Positions 8,253 to 16,544 of a DNA stretch of 64,000 nucleotides are shown piece after piece; the stretch's first letter is position 1, and the number at the start of each line of letters is the position of its first letter. Both the position numbers and the translations under genes were made by a program. A model generated the notes under the pieces. The model was not told where the DNA came from and did not search any database. It saw nothing but the letters and a program-made list of their open reading frames with translations. Origin of the DNA: Candidatus Omnitrophota bacterium (GTDB taxonomy: Bacteria > Ratteibacteria > UBA8468 > B48-G9 > JAFGKM01); the NCBI GenBank assembly GCA_023819375.1, contig JAMWDI010000005.1:62001-126000 (forward strand), given 5' to 3'.

Positions 8253-8438
8253 ATGAAAGTCAGAATTGATGAAGAACTCTGTACAGGATGCGGTCTCTGT
8301 GTAGATATCTGTCCTGAAATTTTTGAAATGGGAGAAACAGTTTCAAAAGTAAAATCTTCAAATGTTCCACCTGAATATGAAGAAAAAGTTAAAGAAGCAG
8401 CAGAAAGTTGTCCAGTAGAAGCAATAATAATTGAATAA
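8253..8438 (+). CDS. 4Fe-4S ferredoxin (single-cluster type)
   Basis: 61 aa with CTGCGLCVDICPEIF and a distal SCPVEAI, the pattern of small monocluster ferredoxins that carry electrons between anaerobic oxidoreductases. An upstream in-frame start at 8196 overlaps the promoter and adds a non-homologous tail; ATG 8253 is preceded by AAGGAGGAAAG, so I chose it. It is the first gene of a tight unit that leads into an L,D-transpeptidase and trpEG. A role as electron donor for the radical SAM protein at the end of the unit is possible but unproved. Confidence 0.9.
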   Translation: MKVRIDEELCTGCGLCVDICPEIFEMGETVSKVKSSNVPPEYEEKVKEAAESCPVEAIIIE

Positions 8439-8447
8439 TTTTATTGC

Positions 8448-10016
8448 ATGAAAAATTGGAAGAGAACTTTTATAATTTTAATTTTTCTTTTTCATTCCCT
8501 TTGTTGTATAAAATGTTTCTCTTTTTTGTTTTCAAAACCAGAAGAAAAAGCCAGAAAATATTTAAAATTATCTTTTGAAGAATACAAAAATGCGATTAAG
8601 ATAAACCCAAACGACACTCAGTTAATAGAAGAATATGAAAGATTGCTTAAATCATATCTCGGAGAAACAGAAGCCAAAGTAGAACTTTTATTAATTTTTA
8701 AAGAAATAAACTTACAACCTAAAATCAATGAATTATTGATAGAGATTGTATTGAATAAAAAAGAAGAAGCACTTAAATATATTGAAAAAAAAATAGAAAA
8801 GAGTAAAAATATTTCCGAAAAAATAAACCTCTATTCAATTGCCACAGAAATTTCACCTCAAAATCCATTATATTGGTTTAACCTTGGAAAACTTTTAATT
8901 GGAATCAACAGAGAAAATGAAGGGATTGAAGCACTTGAAAAAACTTATAAGTTAAATTTCAAAGATGTCTATCTTTTTTATTATCTTGCTTTACATTCAT
9001 TCAATAAGGGAGATTATAATAACGCAAAAACTTATATAAAAGAAGGATTGGAAATTTCAGATGATATCTCATTACATAAAATACTTCTAAAAATATATCT
9101 ATCAGAAGGGAATAAAGAAATGGCTTATAAAGAAAGAGAAAAAATAAAAGAACTTATTGCTTATGAGAAAAAAAGAGTTAAAGCAGAAGAAGAAAAATTG
9201 GTAAGAATACCAAAAGAAAAAATTGAAGGTTTAAATCCTTATTATTTTATTGGTGTTTCAAAAGAAGAGCAGAAATTATACATAGTAAAATTTGACGGTT
9301 ATAAATTTTTACCAATTAAAACTTATAATTGTTCTACAGGACAGGAAAAAGGAGATAAAGAAAAAGAAGGAGACAAGAAAACTCCAGAAGGTTCATATAT
9401 TTTAACAACTAAATTAGAAGATCCCATATTGCCCCCCAAATATGGGATTGCAGCATTTCCTTTAAATTTCCCTAATCCAATTGACAAAAGATTAAATAAA
9501 AGTGGAAATGGAATATGGTTTCATGCAACTCCGATAGAAAGACCTCCATATAATAGTGAAGGATGTATTGTTGTTAACGATAAAGATATGAAAGAAATTA
9601 TGCAATATATTGAGGTTGGAAAAACTTTTATAAATATATCCGCGGATAGATCTTTCCTTAATTTTTCTGATTTCAAAAAAATTAAAGAAACAATAGATAA
9701 CTGGAAAATGGCCTGGGAAAGTAAAAATATCCAGAATTATATAGAATTTTATGATGAAAACTTTTTGTCTGATGGAAAAAATAAAAAACTTTGGAAATCT
9801 CATAAAGAAAGAATAAACCGCAATAAAACATTTATAAAAGTAGAAATAAAAGATTTACAGATAATTCCTTATGGCAAGACAAAATTGGGTTTTTTAGTAA
9901 TTGCTTTTTTCATACAGGAATATTCCTCAAACAATTTTTCCTCAAAAACTAAAAAAATTTTATACTTAGTTAAAAGAAATAATAACTGGAAAATTATTTG
10001 TGAAGAAGTGATTTAA
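8448..10016 (+). CDS. TPR / L,D-transpeptidase (YkuD) envelope protein
   Basis: 522 aa. An N-terminal signal or lipoprotein-like segment (FIILIFLFHSLCCIKCF) is followed by TPR-like helical repeats (about 45-235), a YkuD L,D-transpeptidase domain (about 260-400) and a C-terminal NTF2/DUF4440-like domain (about 415-522). The catalytic motif is H-x..-SEGCIVVN with Cys373. YkuD enzymes form 3-3 peptidoglycan cross-links or attach proteins to the wall. The gene starts 9 nt after the ferredoxin stop and ends 2 nt before trpE, so it shares their transcript, though the functional link is not obvious. The three-part architecture is unusual. Confidence 0.85.
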   Translation: MKNWKRTFIILIFLFHSLCCIKCFSFLFSKPEEKARKYLKLSFEEYKNAIKINPNDTQLIEEYERLLKSYLGETEAKVELLLIFKEINLQPKINELLIEIVLNKKEEALKYIEKKIEKSKNISEKINLYSIATEISPQNPLYWFNLGKLLIGINRENEGIEALEKTYKLNFKDVYLFYYLALHSFNKGDYNNAKTYIKEGLEISDDISLHKILLKIYLSEGNKEMAYKEREKIKELIAYEKKRVKAEEEKLVRIPKEKIEGLNPYYFIGVSKEEQKLYIVKFDGYKFLPIKTYNCSTGQEKGDKEKEGDKKTPEGSYILTTKLEDPILPPKYGIAAFPLNFPNPIDKRLNKSGNGIWFHATPIERPPYNSEGCIVVNDKDMKEIMQYIEVGKTFINISADRSFLNFSDFKKIKETIDNWKMAWESKNIQNYIEFYDENFLSDGKNKKLWKSHKERINRNKTFIKVEIKDLQIIPYGKTKLGFLVIAFFIQEYSSNNFSSKTKKILYLVKRNNNWKIICEEVI

Positions 10017-10018
10017 AA

Positions 10019-11497
10019 ATGGAAATTTATCCTAATTTTGAAGAATTTAAATTTTTTAGTCAAAAAGCAAATATTATACCTCTCTATTTTTCTCTTCTCT
10101 CTGATTTTGAAACGCCAATAACTTCTTTTTTAAAAATAGCAAAAGGAAGTTTTAACTTTTTGTTTGAAAGTGCAGAACAGGAAGAAAAAATTGGAAGATA
10201 TTCATTCATTGGTTCTTATCCTGAAATAATAGTAAAAGGGAAAGAGGAAAAAGTTGAAATTATAAACTATAAAACAGGTGAGAAAAAATTTATAACAAAA
10301 AAATTACCGCTTAAAATTATAGAAGATTATCTTGAAAAATATAAAGTTCCAAATATTAAAAATTTCCCTCCTTTCTTTGGTGGTTTTGTGGGCTTTGTTT
10401 CCTATGATTATGTCAGACAAATAGAAAGATTACCTGAAATAACAAAAGATGAGTTAGCAGTTCCAGATTTTATCCTTTTTTTCCCAAAGAAAATTATAAT
10501 TTTTGATCATTTTAATAGGAAAATTTTTTTGATTACAAACATTTTTATAGAGGACAAAAATGACATCAGGAATAAATATGAAGAAGGCAAAAAATTTCTT
10601 TTGAATTTCATTGAAGAATTTCAAAAACCTTTGAAAATAATTGAGAATAGCAAAAAAGAAGAAAGAGGTTTTTTCAGAAGCAATTCTAAAAAGGATATTT
10701 TTTTGAAAAATGTTGAAAAAGTAAAAAGATATATCTTTGAAGGTGACATAATTCAAGCAGTAATTTCTCAAAGATGGGAAAAGGAACTGGATACAGATAG
10801 TTTTAAAATTTATAGAGCCTTAAGAAGTTTAAATCCTTCACCTTATATGTTTTTTCTTGAACTCGGCGACGTAAAACTAATTGGGTCCTCTCCAGAAATT
10901 CTTGTAAAACTTGAAAATGGAATTGCAAGAGTAAGGCCTATCGCAGGAACAAGAAGAAGAGGAAAAGATGAGAGAGAAGAAAAAAAACTTGAGAAAGAAT
11001 TATTGAATGATGAAAAGGAAAGAGCAGAACATATTATGCTGGTTGATTTAGGAAGGAATGACCTCGGAAGAGTTTGTTATCCTGGAAGTGTCAAAGTTAA
11101 AGAACTTATGAAAATAGAAAAATATTCTCATGTAATGCATATTGTTTCTGATATTGAAGGGAAATTGTTAAAAAATAAAAGTCCAATTGATCTATTTCAT
11201 TCAACATTTCCAGCAGGAACTGTAACAGGAGCACCAAAAGTAAGAGCAATGGAAATTATAGAAGAAATTGAAAATGTTAGAAGAGGTCCCTATGCAGGAG
11301 CAGTAGGATATTTTGGTTTACAGAAAAGTATGGATTTCTGTATAACTATAAGAACATTTATTGTAAAAGGTAAAAAAATATATGTTCAAGCAGGAGCAGG
11401 AATTGTTGCAGATTCTGTTCCTGAAAGAGAGTATGAAGAAACAAAAAATAAAGCAAAAGCACTTATGGAAGCGTATGAATTATCAAAAAGGATATAA
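10019..11497 (+). CDS. trpE: Anthranilate synthase component I (TrpE)
   Basis: Converts chorismate and ammonia to anthranilate, the first step of tryptophan synthesis. 492 aa, full length. The N-terminal regulatory domain has [15 protein letters not shown] and the [15 protein letters not shown] tryptophan-feedback region; the C-terminal chorismate-binding domain has [28 protein letters not shown]-like and [11 protein letters not shown] signatures. trpG follows after 2 nt. The LFES...GRYS element favours TrpE over PabB. No other trp genes are in the window. Confidence 0.93.
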   Translation: MEIYPNFEEFKFFSQKANIIPLYFSLLSDFETPITSFLKIAKGSFNFLFESAEQEEKIGRYSFIGSYPEIIVKGKEEKVEIINYKTGEKKFITKKLPLKIIEDYLEKYKVPNIKNFPPFFGGFVGFVSYDYVRQIERLPEITKDELAVPDFILFFPKKIIIFDHFNRKIFLITNIFIEDKNDIRNKYEEGKKFLLNFIEEFQKPLKIIENSKKEERGFFRSNSKKDIFLKNVEKVKRYIFEGDIIQAVISQRWEKELDTDSFKIYRALRSLNPSPYMFFLELGDVKLIGSSPEILVKLENGIARVRPIAGTRRRGKDEREEKKLEKELLNDEKERAEHIMLVDLGRNDLGRVCYPGSVKVKELMKIEKYSHVMHIVSDIEGKLLKNKSPIDLFHSTFPAGTVTGAPKVRAMEIIEEIENVRRGPYAGAVGYFGLQKSMDFCITIRTFIVKGKKIYVQAGAGIVADSVPEREYEETKNKAKALMEAYELSKRI

Positions 11498-11499
11498 AA

Positions 11500-12066
11500 A
11501 TGATTCTAATGATAGATAACTATGATTCTTTTGTTTATAATCTTGTTCAATATTTTGGAGAACTTGGAGAAAAAATAATTGTTTATAGAAATGATGAGAT
11601 AACGATTAAAAAAATAGAAAAGTTAAAATTTGACAGAATAGTTATATCTCCAGGGCCAAAAAGACCAGAAAATGCTGGAATATCTTGTGAAATAATAGAT
11701 AAATTTAAAGGAAAAGTCCCGATTTTAGGAGTATGTCTTGGTCATCAATGCATTGGATATGTTTTTGGGGGGAAAATTACTTATGCCAAAAAACTTATGC
11801 ACGGAAAGACATCTTTGATTTATCATAATGGTAAAACAATTTTCAAAAATGTTGGAAATCCTTTTATAGCAACAAGATATCATTCACTCGTTGTAGAAAG
11901 AGAAACCTTACCCGATTGTCTTGAAATAATTGCTTGGACAGAAGATAATGAAATAATGGGAATAAAACATAAAAATTATAATATTTTTGGTGTTCAATTT
12001 CATCCAGAATCCATACTTACAAAAGAAGGTAAAAAAATATTAAAAAATTTCTTGAATATAAAATGA
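11500..12066 (+). CDS. trpG: Glutamine amidotransferase, anthranilate synthase component II (TrpG/PabA)
   Basis: 188-aa class I amidotransferase that supplies ammonia to TrpE. It shows the N-terminal [16 protein letters not shown] signature, the oxyanion-strand ISPGPKRP, the nucleophile motif [11 protein letters not shown] and the HPES histidine-glutamate. It may also serve PabB for folate, as in many organisms with a single amidotransferase. The start is 2 nt after trpE, and the stop overlaps the next gene as ATGA. Confidence 0.93.
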   Translation: MILMIDNYDSFVYNLVQYFGELGEKIIVYRNDEITIKKIEKLKFDRIVISPGPKRPENAGISCEIIDKFKGKVPILGVCLGHQCIGYVFGGKITYAKKLMHGKTSLIYHNGKTIFKNVGNPFIATRYHSLVVERETLPDCLEIIAWTEDNEIMGIKHKNYNIFGVQFHPESILTKEGKKILKNFLNIK

Positions 12067-13028
12067 AAATCTCTCCTTATTCAGGTGGTTTGATAATTTC
12101 TTATCAGTGTAATCTTGCTTGTATCCATTGTCTTTATAATTGCAGACCTTCATGGAAGGGATGGGCAAAAATTGAAGATATTGATAAAATTTTGGGTAGA
12201 TTATGTAAAATAAAAAATTTCAATTCACTCCATTTAACTGGTGGTGAACCATTTATGAATCTTCCATTACTAATAGAAAGTATAAAATTATGTAAAAGAT
12301 ATAATTTATCCTTTTTTGTTGAAACAAATTGTTACTGGGCTAAAAATGAAGAGTATGCAGAAAAAATCCTAAGAAAACTTAAAGAAGTTGGTTTGAATTC
12401 AATACTTTTAAGTTATTCCATTTTTTATGCAGATAAAATACCTATTGAAAATTTTGAAATTGCAATGGAGATAAGTTTTAAAATTCTTGGTAGAGAAAAT
12501 GTTTCATTTTATACCTTATCTGGATATCAACTTTTAAAAAATTTGAATTTTAAAGGCAAAATAAATTTTGAAGATTGTCTTAAACTTCTGGGCTATGAGA
12601 AATTTGTAAAATTTCTTCAAAATTATATTGTTCCAAAAGGAAAATGTCTTTATACACTTGAAAATTTTTTTTATAAATTTCCTCCTGAAAAATTCAAAGG
12701 AGCAAACTGCATTTTTGAATTTTTAAATCCCTATCATATCCATATAGACCTTTATGAAAATTATATTCCAAGTTTCTGTGCTGGAATTACTCTTGGGAAT
12801 TTTGAAAAAGTTTTAAATGAAGGAATAAATAGAAATGAAAAAATACTAAATTTCTTAATGACAGATATTTACAGTTTTCTTATTTGGGCAGAAAATGAAT
12901 ATGGATATAAAAGGAAAGAAGGATATATTAACAAATGCCATTTATGTCTTGATATTAGAAAATATTTGATAGATAATGGATTTTATTTTGATTCACTGAA
13001 ACCTATAGAATTTTACCATCAACTTTAA
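12063..13028 (+). CDS. Radical SAM protein of unknown function
   Basis: 321 aa. The radical SAM cluster motif CNLACIHC lies at about residues 16-23, followed by LTGGEPF, the usual SAM-binding GGEP. Two more cysteine patches (CAG near 239 and CHLCLD near 295) could hold an auxiliary cluster. The C-terminus is not a recognisable SPASM domain. The start overlaps the trpG stop as ATGA, which implies translational coupling to anthranilate synthase; whether the product acts in tryptophan-linked chemistry or is just co-expressed is unknown. Substrate cannot be inferred. Confidence 0.8.
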   Translation: MKISPYSGGLIISYQCNLACIHCLYNCRPSWKGWAKIEDIDKILGRLCKIKNFNSLHLTGGEPFMNLPLLIESIKLCKRYNLSFFVETNCYWAKNEEYAEKILRKLKEVGLNSILLSYSIFYADKIPIENFEIAMEISFKILGRENVSFYTLSGYQLLKNLNFKGKINFEDCLKLLGYEKFVKFLQNYIVPKGKCLYTLENFFYKFPPEKFKGANCIFEFLNPYHIHIDLYENYIPSFCAGITLGNFEKVLNEGINRNEKILNFLMTDIYSFLIWAENEYGYKRKEGYINKCHLCLDIRKYLIDNGFYFDSLKPIEFYHQL

Positions 13029-13942
13029 AAGATTGAATCTAAATATTTTTCTGCAAAGTATCCTGCAATTATACCTTCACTGCAAGCAGTTATTACCTGA
13101 TATAACTGTTTCTTTATTACATCTCCACAGGCAAAAATTCCAGGAATATTTGTTTCCATTTTTTCATTAACAATTATAAAACCTTCTTCATCTTTTTTTA
13201 TATCAATACTTAAAAAATCTGTATTTGGTTTAAATCCAACAGAAATAAAGATACCTCTAATATTAAGTTCTTCAATTTTATTTTGTTTTAAATCTTCAAC
13301 GACGATTTTTTCCACAGTCTCCTTCCCTTTTATTTCCTTTATTGTTTTTGAAAAAAGTATCTTTATTTTCTCATTTTTCATGACTTCATCTTGAAGATAT
13401 TTTTTTGCTCTAAAATTGTCTCTTCTATGTATTAAATAAACAGTTTTTGCAAATTTTGTTAAATGGATTGCTTCTTCAAGAGCAGAATCACCACCACCAA
13501 CAACAGCAACTTCTTTTTCTTTATAAAAAGGCCCATCACAAATTGCGCAATAGGAAACACCTTTGCCTGTAAATTCTTCCTCCCCTTTAACACCCAATTT
13601 TTTTCTTGATGAACCAGTAGCAATTATTAAAACATCACACTCTAAGATTTCACCATTTTTAATCTTCACTATTTTTTTATTATCTTTCAATTCAATCCCG
13701 TTAACATCACCTTCTTTTATTTTTCCACCAAATTTTAAAAATTGTTCTTCCATATTTTTGGCAAGTTCATATCCTGTTATTCCATTCGGAAATCCAGGAT
13801 AATTTTCAATTTTTTCTGTTAAAAGCATATTTCCACCAACAGCAAATTTTTCAATTATTAAAACAGGAATTTTATCTCTTGCAAGAAATATTCCTGCAGA
13901 AAGGCCAGAAGGGCCAGCACCAATTATTATAGTTTTAAACAT
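13025..13942 (-). CDS. trxB: Thioredoxin reductase
   Basis: 305-aa FAD enzyme that reduces thioredoxin with NADPH. FAD-binding GAGPSGLSAGIFLA at the N-terminus, redox-active CAICDG about residue 131, NAD(P)-binding GGGDSALEEA and the C-terminal FAD motif FACGDV are all present. It converges with the radical SAM gene, the stops overlapping by 4 nt. No Shine-Dalgarno is visible before ATG 13942: the U-tract of the upstream terminator ends only a few bases away. No thioredoxin gene lies nearby. Confidence 0.93.
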   Translation of the reverse strand: MFKTIIIGAGPSGLSAGIFLARDKIPVLIIEKFAVGGNMLLTEKIENYPGFPNGITGYELAKNMEEQFLKFGGKIKEGDVNGIELKDNKKIVKIKNGEILECDVLIIATGSSRKKLGVKGEEEFTGKGVSYCAICDGPFYKEKEVAVVGGGDSALEEAIHLTKFAKTVYLIHRRDNFRAKKYLQDEVMKNEKIKILFSKTIKEIKGKETVEKIVVEDLKQNKIEELNIRGIFISVGFKPNTDFLSIDIKKDEEGFIIVNEKMETNIPGIFACGDVIKKQLYQVITACSEGIIAGYFAEKYLDSIF

Positions 13943-13946
13943 TTTT

Positions 13947-13976
13947 AAAATAAAAAAGGGGGGATACCCCCCCTTT
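13947..13976 (-). terminator. Rho-independent terminator after hsp20
   Basis: Reading the minus strand, AAAGGGGGG pairs with CCCCCCTTT around a 4-nt loop, followed by a U-rich run (TTTATTTT). It lies between the hsp20 stop (13988) and the trxB start (13942), so it should end the hsp20 transcript, or set trxB expression by read-through. Confidence 0.8.
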
Positions 13977-13987
13977 CAATTTAAGAA

Positions 13988-14428
13988 TTATTCAACTTGA
14001 ATTTTAATTTCTTTTTCTTTCTCTTTCTCTGACTTTGGTAGAATTATCTCAAGGATGCCATTTTTATATGTTGCTTTTACTTTTTCTTTATCAACAGCAC
14101 ATGGAAGAGTAAAACTTCTTGAGAAACTACCTGTTCTTATCTCTTTTCTGTAATAATTTTCTCTCTCTATCTTTTTCTCTTCTGCTTTCTTTCCAGATAT
14201 AGTTACAGTATCATCAGTAAGTGTAACAGAGATGTCCTCTTTATTCATTCCAGGGATTTCTGCTTTAATTACAACATTATCTGCATCCTCGTAGATATCT
14301 ACATCAAAGGCACGTGCTCCTTCCCATATATCAAATTCTCTTGAGAAAAATCTATCTATTAATCTATCAAAGTCATCTTTTAATTCAAGCATTTCTTTAA
14401 CCGGATTCCATTTTGCGAGTTTTCCCAT
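13988..14428 (-). CDS. Hsp20 small heat-shock protein
   Basis: 146-aa ATP-independent chaperone that binds unfolding proteins. The alpha-crystallin domain spans about residues 38-138 (VDIYEDADNVVIKAEIPGMNKEDISVTL through YKNGILEIILPK, with the conserved GxL), plus a short C-terminal tail. The Shine-Dalgarno is very strong (AAGGAGGTGAG, 4 nt from ATG 14428), suggesting high expression. No CIRCE element is seen. It lies downstream of the ECF sigma/anti-sigma pair on the same strand, so control by that sigma factor is possible. Confidence 0.93.
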   Translation of the reverse strand: MGKLAKWNPVKEMLELKDDFDRLIDRFFSREFDIWEGARAFDVDIYEDADNVVIKAEIPGMNKEDISVTLTDDTVTISGKKAEEKKIERENYYRKEIRTGSFSRSFTLPCAVDKEKVKATYKNGILEIILPKSEKEKEKEIKIQVE

Positions 14429-14487
14429 ATTCTCACCTCCTTTCTTTTTTTTTCAATTATTTAGATGAAAAAGAAAAAGGGAATGTT

Positions 14488-14721
14488 TCATTTTTTATAT
14501 CTTATTCTTATTTGATAATAAAGAGTTTTCTCAATTCTTTTTGGTACTTTTTTCCTTTTATAAAGTGTTTTTGATAGAAAAATTGTTTTCTCTATTGTAT
14601 TCAATATTGATAAACACCTTCTACAAATTTTCAAATGCTCTTCTACAATTTCTCTTTGAGTTTCTTCTATTTCTTTATCAATATAGTCAGATATAAGTTT
14701 TATTACTTTCTTACAATTCAT
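14488..14721 (-). CDS. Small zinc-finger (ZAS/zf-HC2) anti-sigma factor
   Basis: 77 aa. N-terminal MNCKKVIKLISDYIDKEI and HLKICRRC give the C...HxxxCxxC pattern of zinc anti-sigma domains, which bind and hold ECF sigma factors. Unlike most relatives, there is no transmembrane helix after the domain, only a basic C-terminal tail, so it should be cytosolic, like redox-sensing RsrA-type proteins. The ATG directly follows the sigma stop (TGA-ATG), with AAGGAG upstream, fitting a co-translated pair. Confidence 0.82.
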   Translation of the reverse strand: MNCKKVIKLISDYIDKEIEETQREIVEEHLKICRRCLSILNTIEKTIFLSKTLYKRKKVPKRIEKTLYYQIRIRYKK

Positions 14722-15297
14722 TCAGTTCTCCTTTTTCTTAAAATATTCAGAAAGTTTTTCTCGTAAATATAACCTACTTCTATGAATTCTTGTTTTTGTA
14801 GTCGGTATAGAAAGAGAAAGAATTTCAGAAATTTCTTGAATTGAAAGTCCTTCTATATCATGAAGAATAAAAACTGTTTTATACTTGGGAGGCAATGAGT
14901 TTATTGCTTCGTTTAAAACTTCTTTCAATTCTTCATTTTTATAGTAAAAATAAGGATTACTTGTCCAATCTGAAATATCCATTTTGTAAGTTCCATCTGT
15001 TTTTTCTTTTAATTCATCTATAGAAATTTTTTTATATTTTTCTTTTCTCAATTTCATTAAGGCAAAATTTGTTGCAATTCTATAAAGCCATGTTGAAAAA
15101 GAAGAGCGCCCTTCAAATTTTGGGAGTGATTCATATGCTTTTATATATGTTTCTTGAAGTAAATCCGCTGCATCTTCTTTATTCCCAAGAATTCTTAAAC
15201 CAAGATTATAAATTTTGTCTTTTGTTTGATTAACAAGTTCTTCAAAAGCCTTGGTATCACCATTTTTTGCCCTTTCCACAAGTTCAAGTTCATTCAT
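14722..15297 (-). CDS. ECF-type RNA polymerase sigma factor (RpoE-like)
   Basis: 191 aa. Sigma region 2 (residues about 20-85, DAADLLQETYIKAYESLPKFEGRSSFSTWLYRIATNFALMKLRK) and region 4 (about 128-180, LPPKYKTVFILHDIEGLSIQEISEILSLSIPTTKTRIHRSR) are clear. An upstream in-frame GTG at 15336 exists, but ATG 15297 begins at the conserved ELVERAKNGD segment and has AAAGGA upstream. It pairs with the zinc anti-sigma gene. Targets may include hsp20 and trxB downstream, an inference from position and from the redox link common in RsrA-type pairs. Confidence 0.92.
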   Translation of the reverse strand: MNELELVERAKNGDTKAFEELVNQTKDKIYNLGLRILGNKEDAADLLQETYIKAYESLPKFEGRSSFSTWLYRIATNFALMKLRKEKYKKISIDELKEKTDGTYKMDISDWTSNPYFYYKNEELKEVLNEAINSLPPKYKTVFILHDIEGLSIQEISEILSLSIPTTKTRIHRSRLYLREKLSEYFKKKEN

Positions 15298-15415
15298 CTT
15301 AAAATCCTTTAATTTTAAATTTACCTTAACCACCAAAAAAAATCAAATTATATAAATTTATACCTACTTGACAGAATTAAAATTTTAAAACAAAATATAA
15401 AAAAGGGGGGGTTAT

Positions 15416-16207
15416 ATGAAAAAAAATAAATTTTATAAAATTGGATTTACACTAATAGAATTACTTGTTGTTGTTGCAATAATCGCAATTCTTGCTGCAA
15501 TGTTGCTACCTGCATTAAGTAAAGCAAGAGAAAGGGCAAGAGCATCAACTTGTATGAATAATTTAAAACAACTTGGACTTGCTTTTTTAATGTATGCAGA
15601 AGATTATGATGGCTGGATAATGTGTTTTGCAAACATTTACAATTATGGATTACCTGGAAGAAATGTAAGTGGAACTGCTTATTTGACATGGTGTGATTTT
15701 TTATGGAGATTGGGATATGTAAAAGTAACAAAGAAACCATGGACAACTGAAACAGGTGAACCAACTCCATATAGGGATTATGGGAAAGGGACAGTTTTTG
15801 TATGTCCAAGTGGGAAAATAGATAGATTAGATATAGGTGGAAGAACTTATGGAATGAATAGACCAAGTTTATGGCTTGCTGGAACTCAATATGCAAATAG
15901 ATATTCAACAGCAGCAGGTACTCAATGGCTGAATATTCAAAAACTTAGAATTTCAAGTTATTATATAATCTGTGGTGATTCTGCTTATGTATTTAGTGGT
16001 GGTCCTCAATATCTTGGAATCCAATGGTATCAAATAGATAATAATCAAGCGTCAACAATGATAGGAGCACCAACAGTGAGACATCTTGGATTTGGTAATT
16101 TCTTATTTGCAGATGGACATGTTGAAGCAATGAATGAAACACAATTGAGAGGATATAGAATTCCAGGTGGAGATCCAAATAAATATTTTTCAGTAATTGC
16201 TAAATAA
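15416..16207 (+). CDS. Prepilin-like protein with H-X9-DG motif
   Basis: 263 aa. A type IV prepilin leader ([35 protein letters not shown]: cleavage after Gly, Glu at mature position 5) is followed by a globular domain ending in [15 protein letters not shown], the H-X9-DG processing-associated motif common in Planctomycetes, Lentisphaerae and relatives, where such proteins occur in large families. A run of seven Gs 4 nt before the ATG serves as ribosome-binding site. TTGACA at 15369-15374 may be part of its promoter. Probably exported by a type II secretion-like pseudopilus; role unknown, and no prepilin peptidase is in the window. Confidence 0.9.
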   Translation: MKKNKFYKIGFTLIELLVVVAIIAILAAMLLPALSKARERARASTCMNNLKQLGLAFLMYAEDYDGWIMCFANIYNYGLPGRNVSGTAYLTWCDFLWRLGYVKVTKKPWTTETGEPTPYRDYGKGTVFVCPSGKIDRLDIGGRTYGMNRPSLWLAGTQYANRYSTAAGTQWLNIQKLRISSYYIICGDSAYVFSGGPQYLGIQWYQIDNNQASTMIGAPTVRHLGFGNFLFADGHVEAMNETQLRGYRIPGGDPNKYFSVIAK

Positions 16208-16544
16208 AATTTTAAAAAAGAGAAATCTTGGAAAGAAAGTTTTTTTCTTTTAATATTTTTATCATTATGTTTTTATTTAAAAGCAAATTTTATAAATTTT
16301 AGAGAGGGGTTTTTATGTTTAAAAAATGAAAATATTGAAGAAATAAACTATCTTGCAACAAGCACAATTCAGTGTTCACCAAACACTCAAATTAAAAAAA
16401 TTTTTGATTTTAGAGAAATAATTGAAATAACAAATAGCAAAGAATGAAAGGAAATGTGAAATTGAAAAAACGGGAAAGAAAATAAAAATGTTTATTGAAA
16501 AAGATGATGTTGGATGTATTATTGTAAAAAGGGGGGAAAAATGA
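16208..16544 (+). pseudogene. Decayed gene between prepilin and DUF4838 gene
   Basis: This is the only stretch over 300 bases without an intact gene. After the prepilin stop a frame stays open for 79 codons to TGA 16445, with a signal-peptide-like segment (SWKESFFLLIFLSLCFYLKA) but no start codon. A second frame, shifted by one base, continues from about 16443 (RKCEIEKTGKKIKMFIEKDDVGC) and stops at 16542-16544, overlapping the next ATG as ATGA. Joined by one frameshift, they read like the N-terminal leader plus C-terminal beta-sandwich of an exported carbohydrate-active protein, a resemblance judged by eye only. The retained ATGA coupling supports a former operon gene. Confidence 0.5.

Noticed and set aside
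9421-9448. 10-bp perfect inverted repeat ATCCCATATT / AATATGGGAT
   Set aside because: It lies within the transpeptidase coding sequence with no U-run and no nearby start, so there is no support for a terminator or operator.
15447-15908. 153-codon frame antisense to the prepilin gene
   Set aside because: Low-complexity Leu/Gln/His product, a shadow of the prepilin codons.
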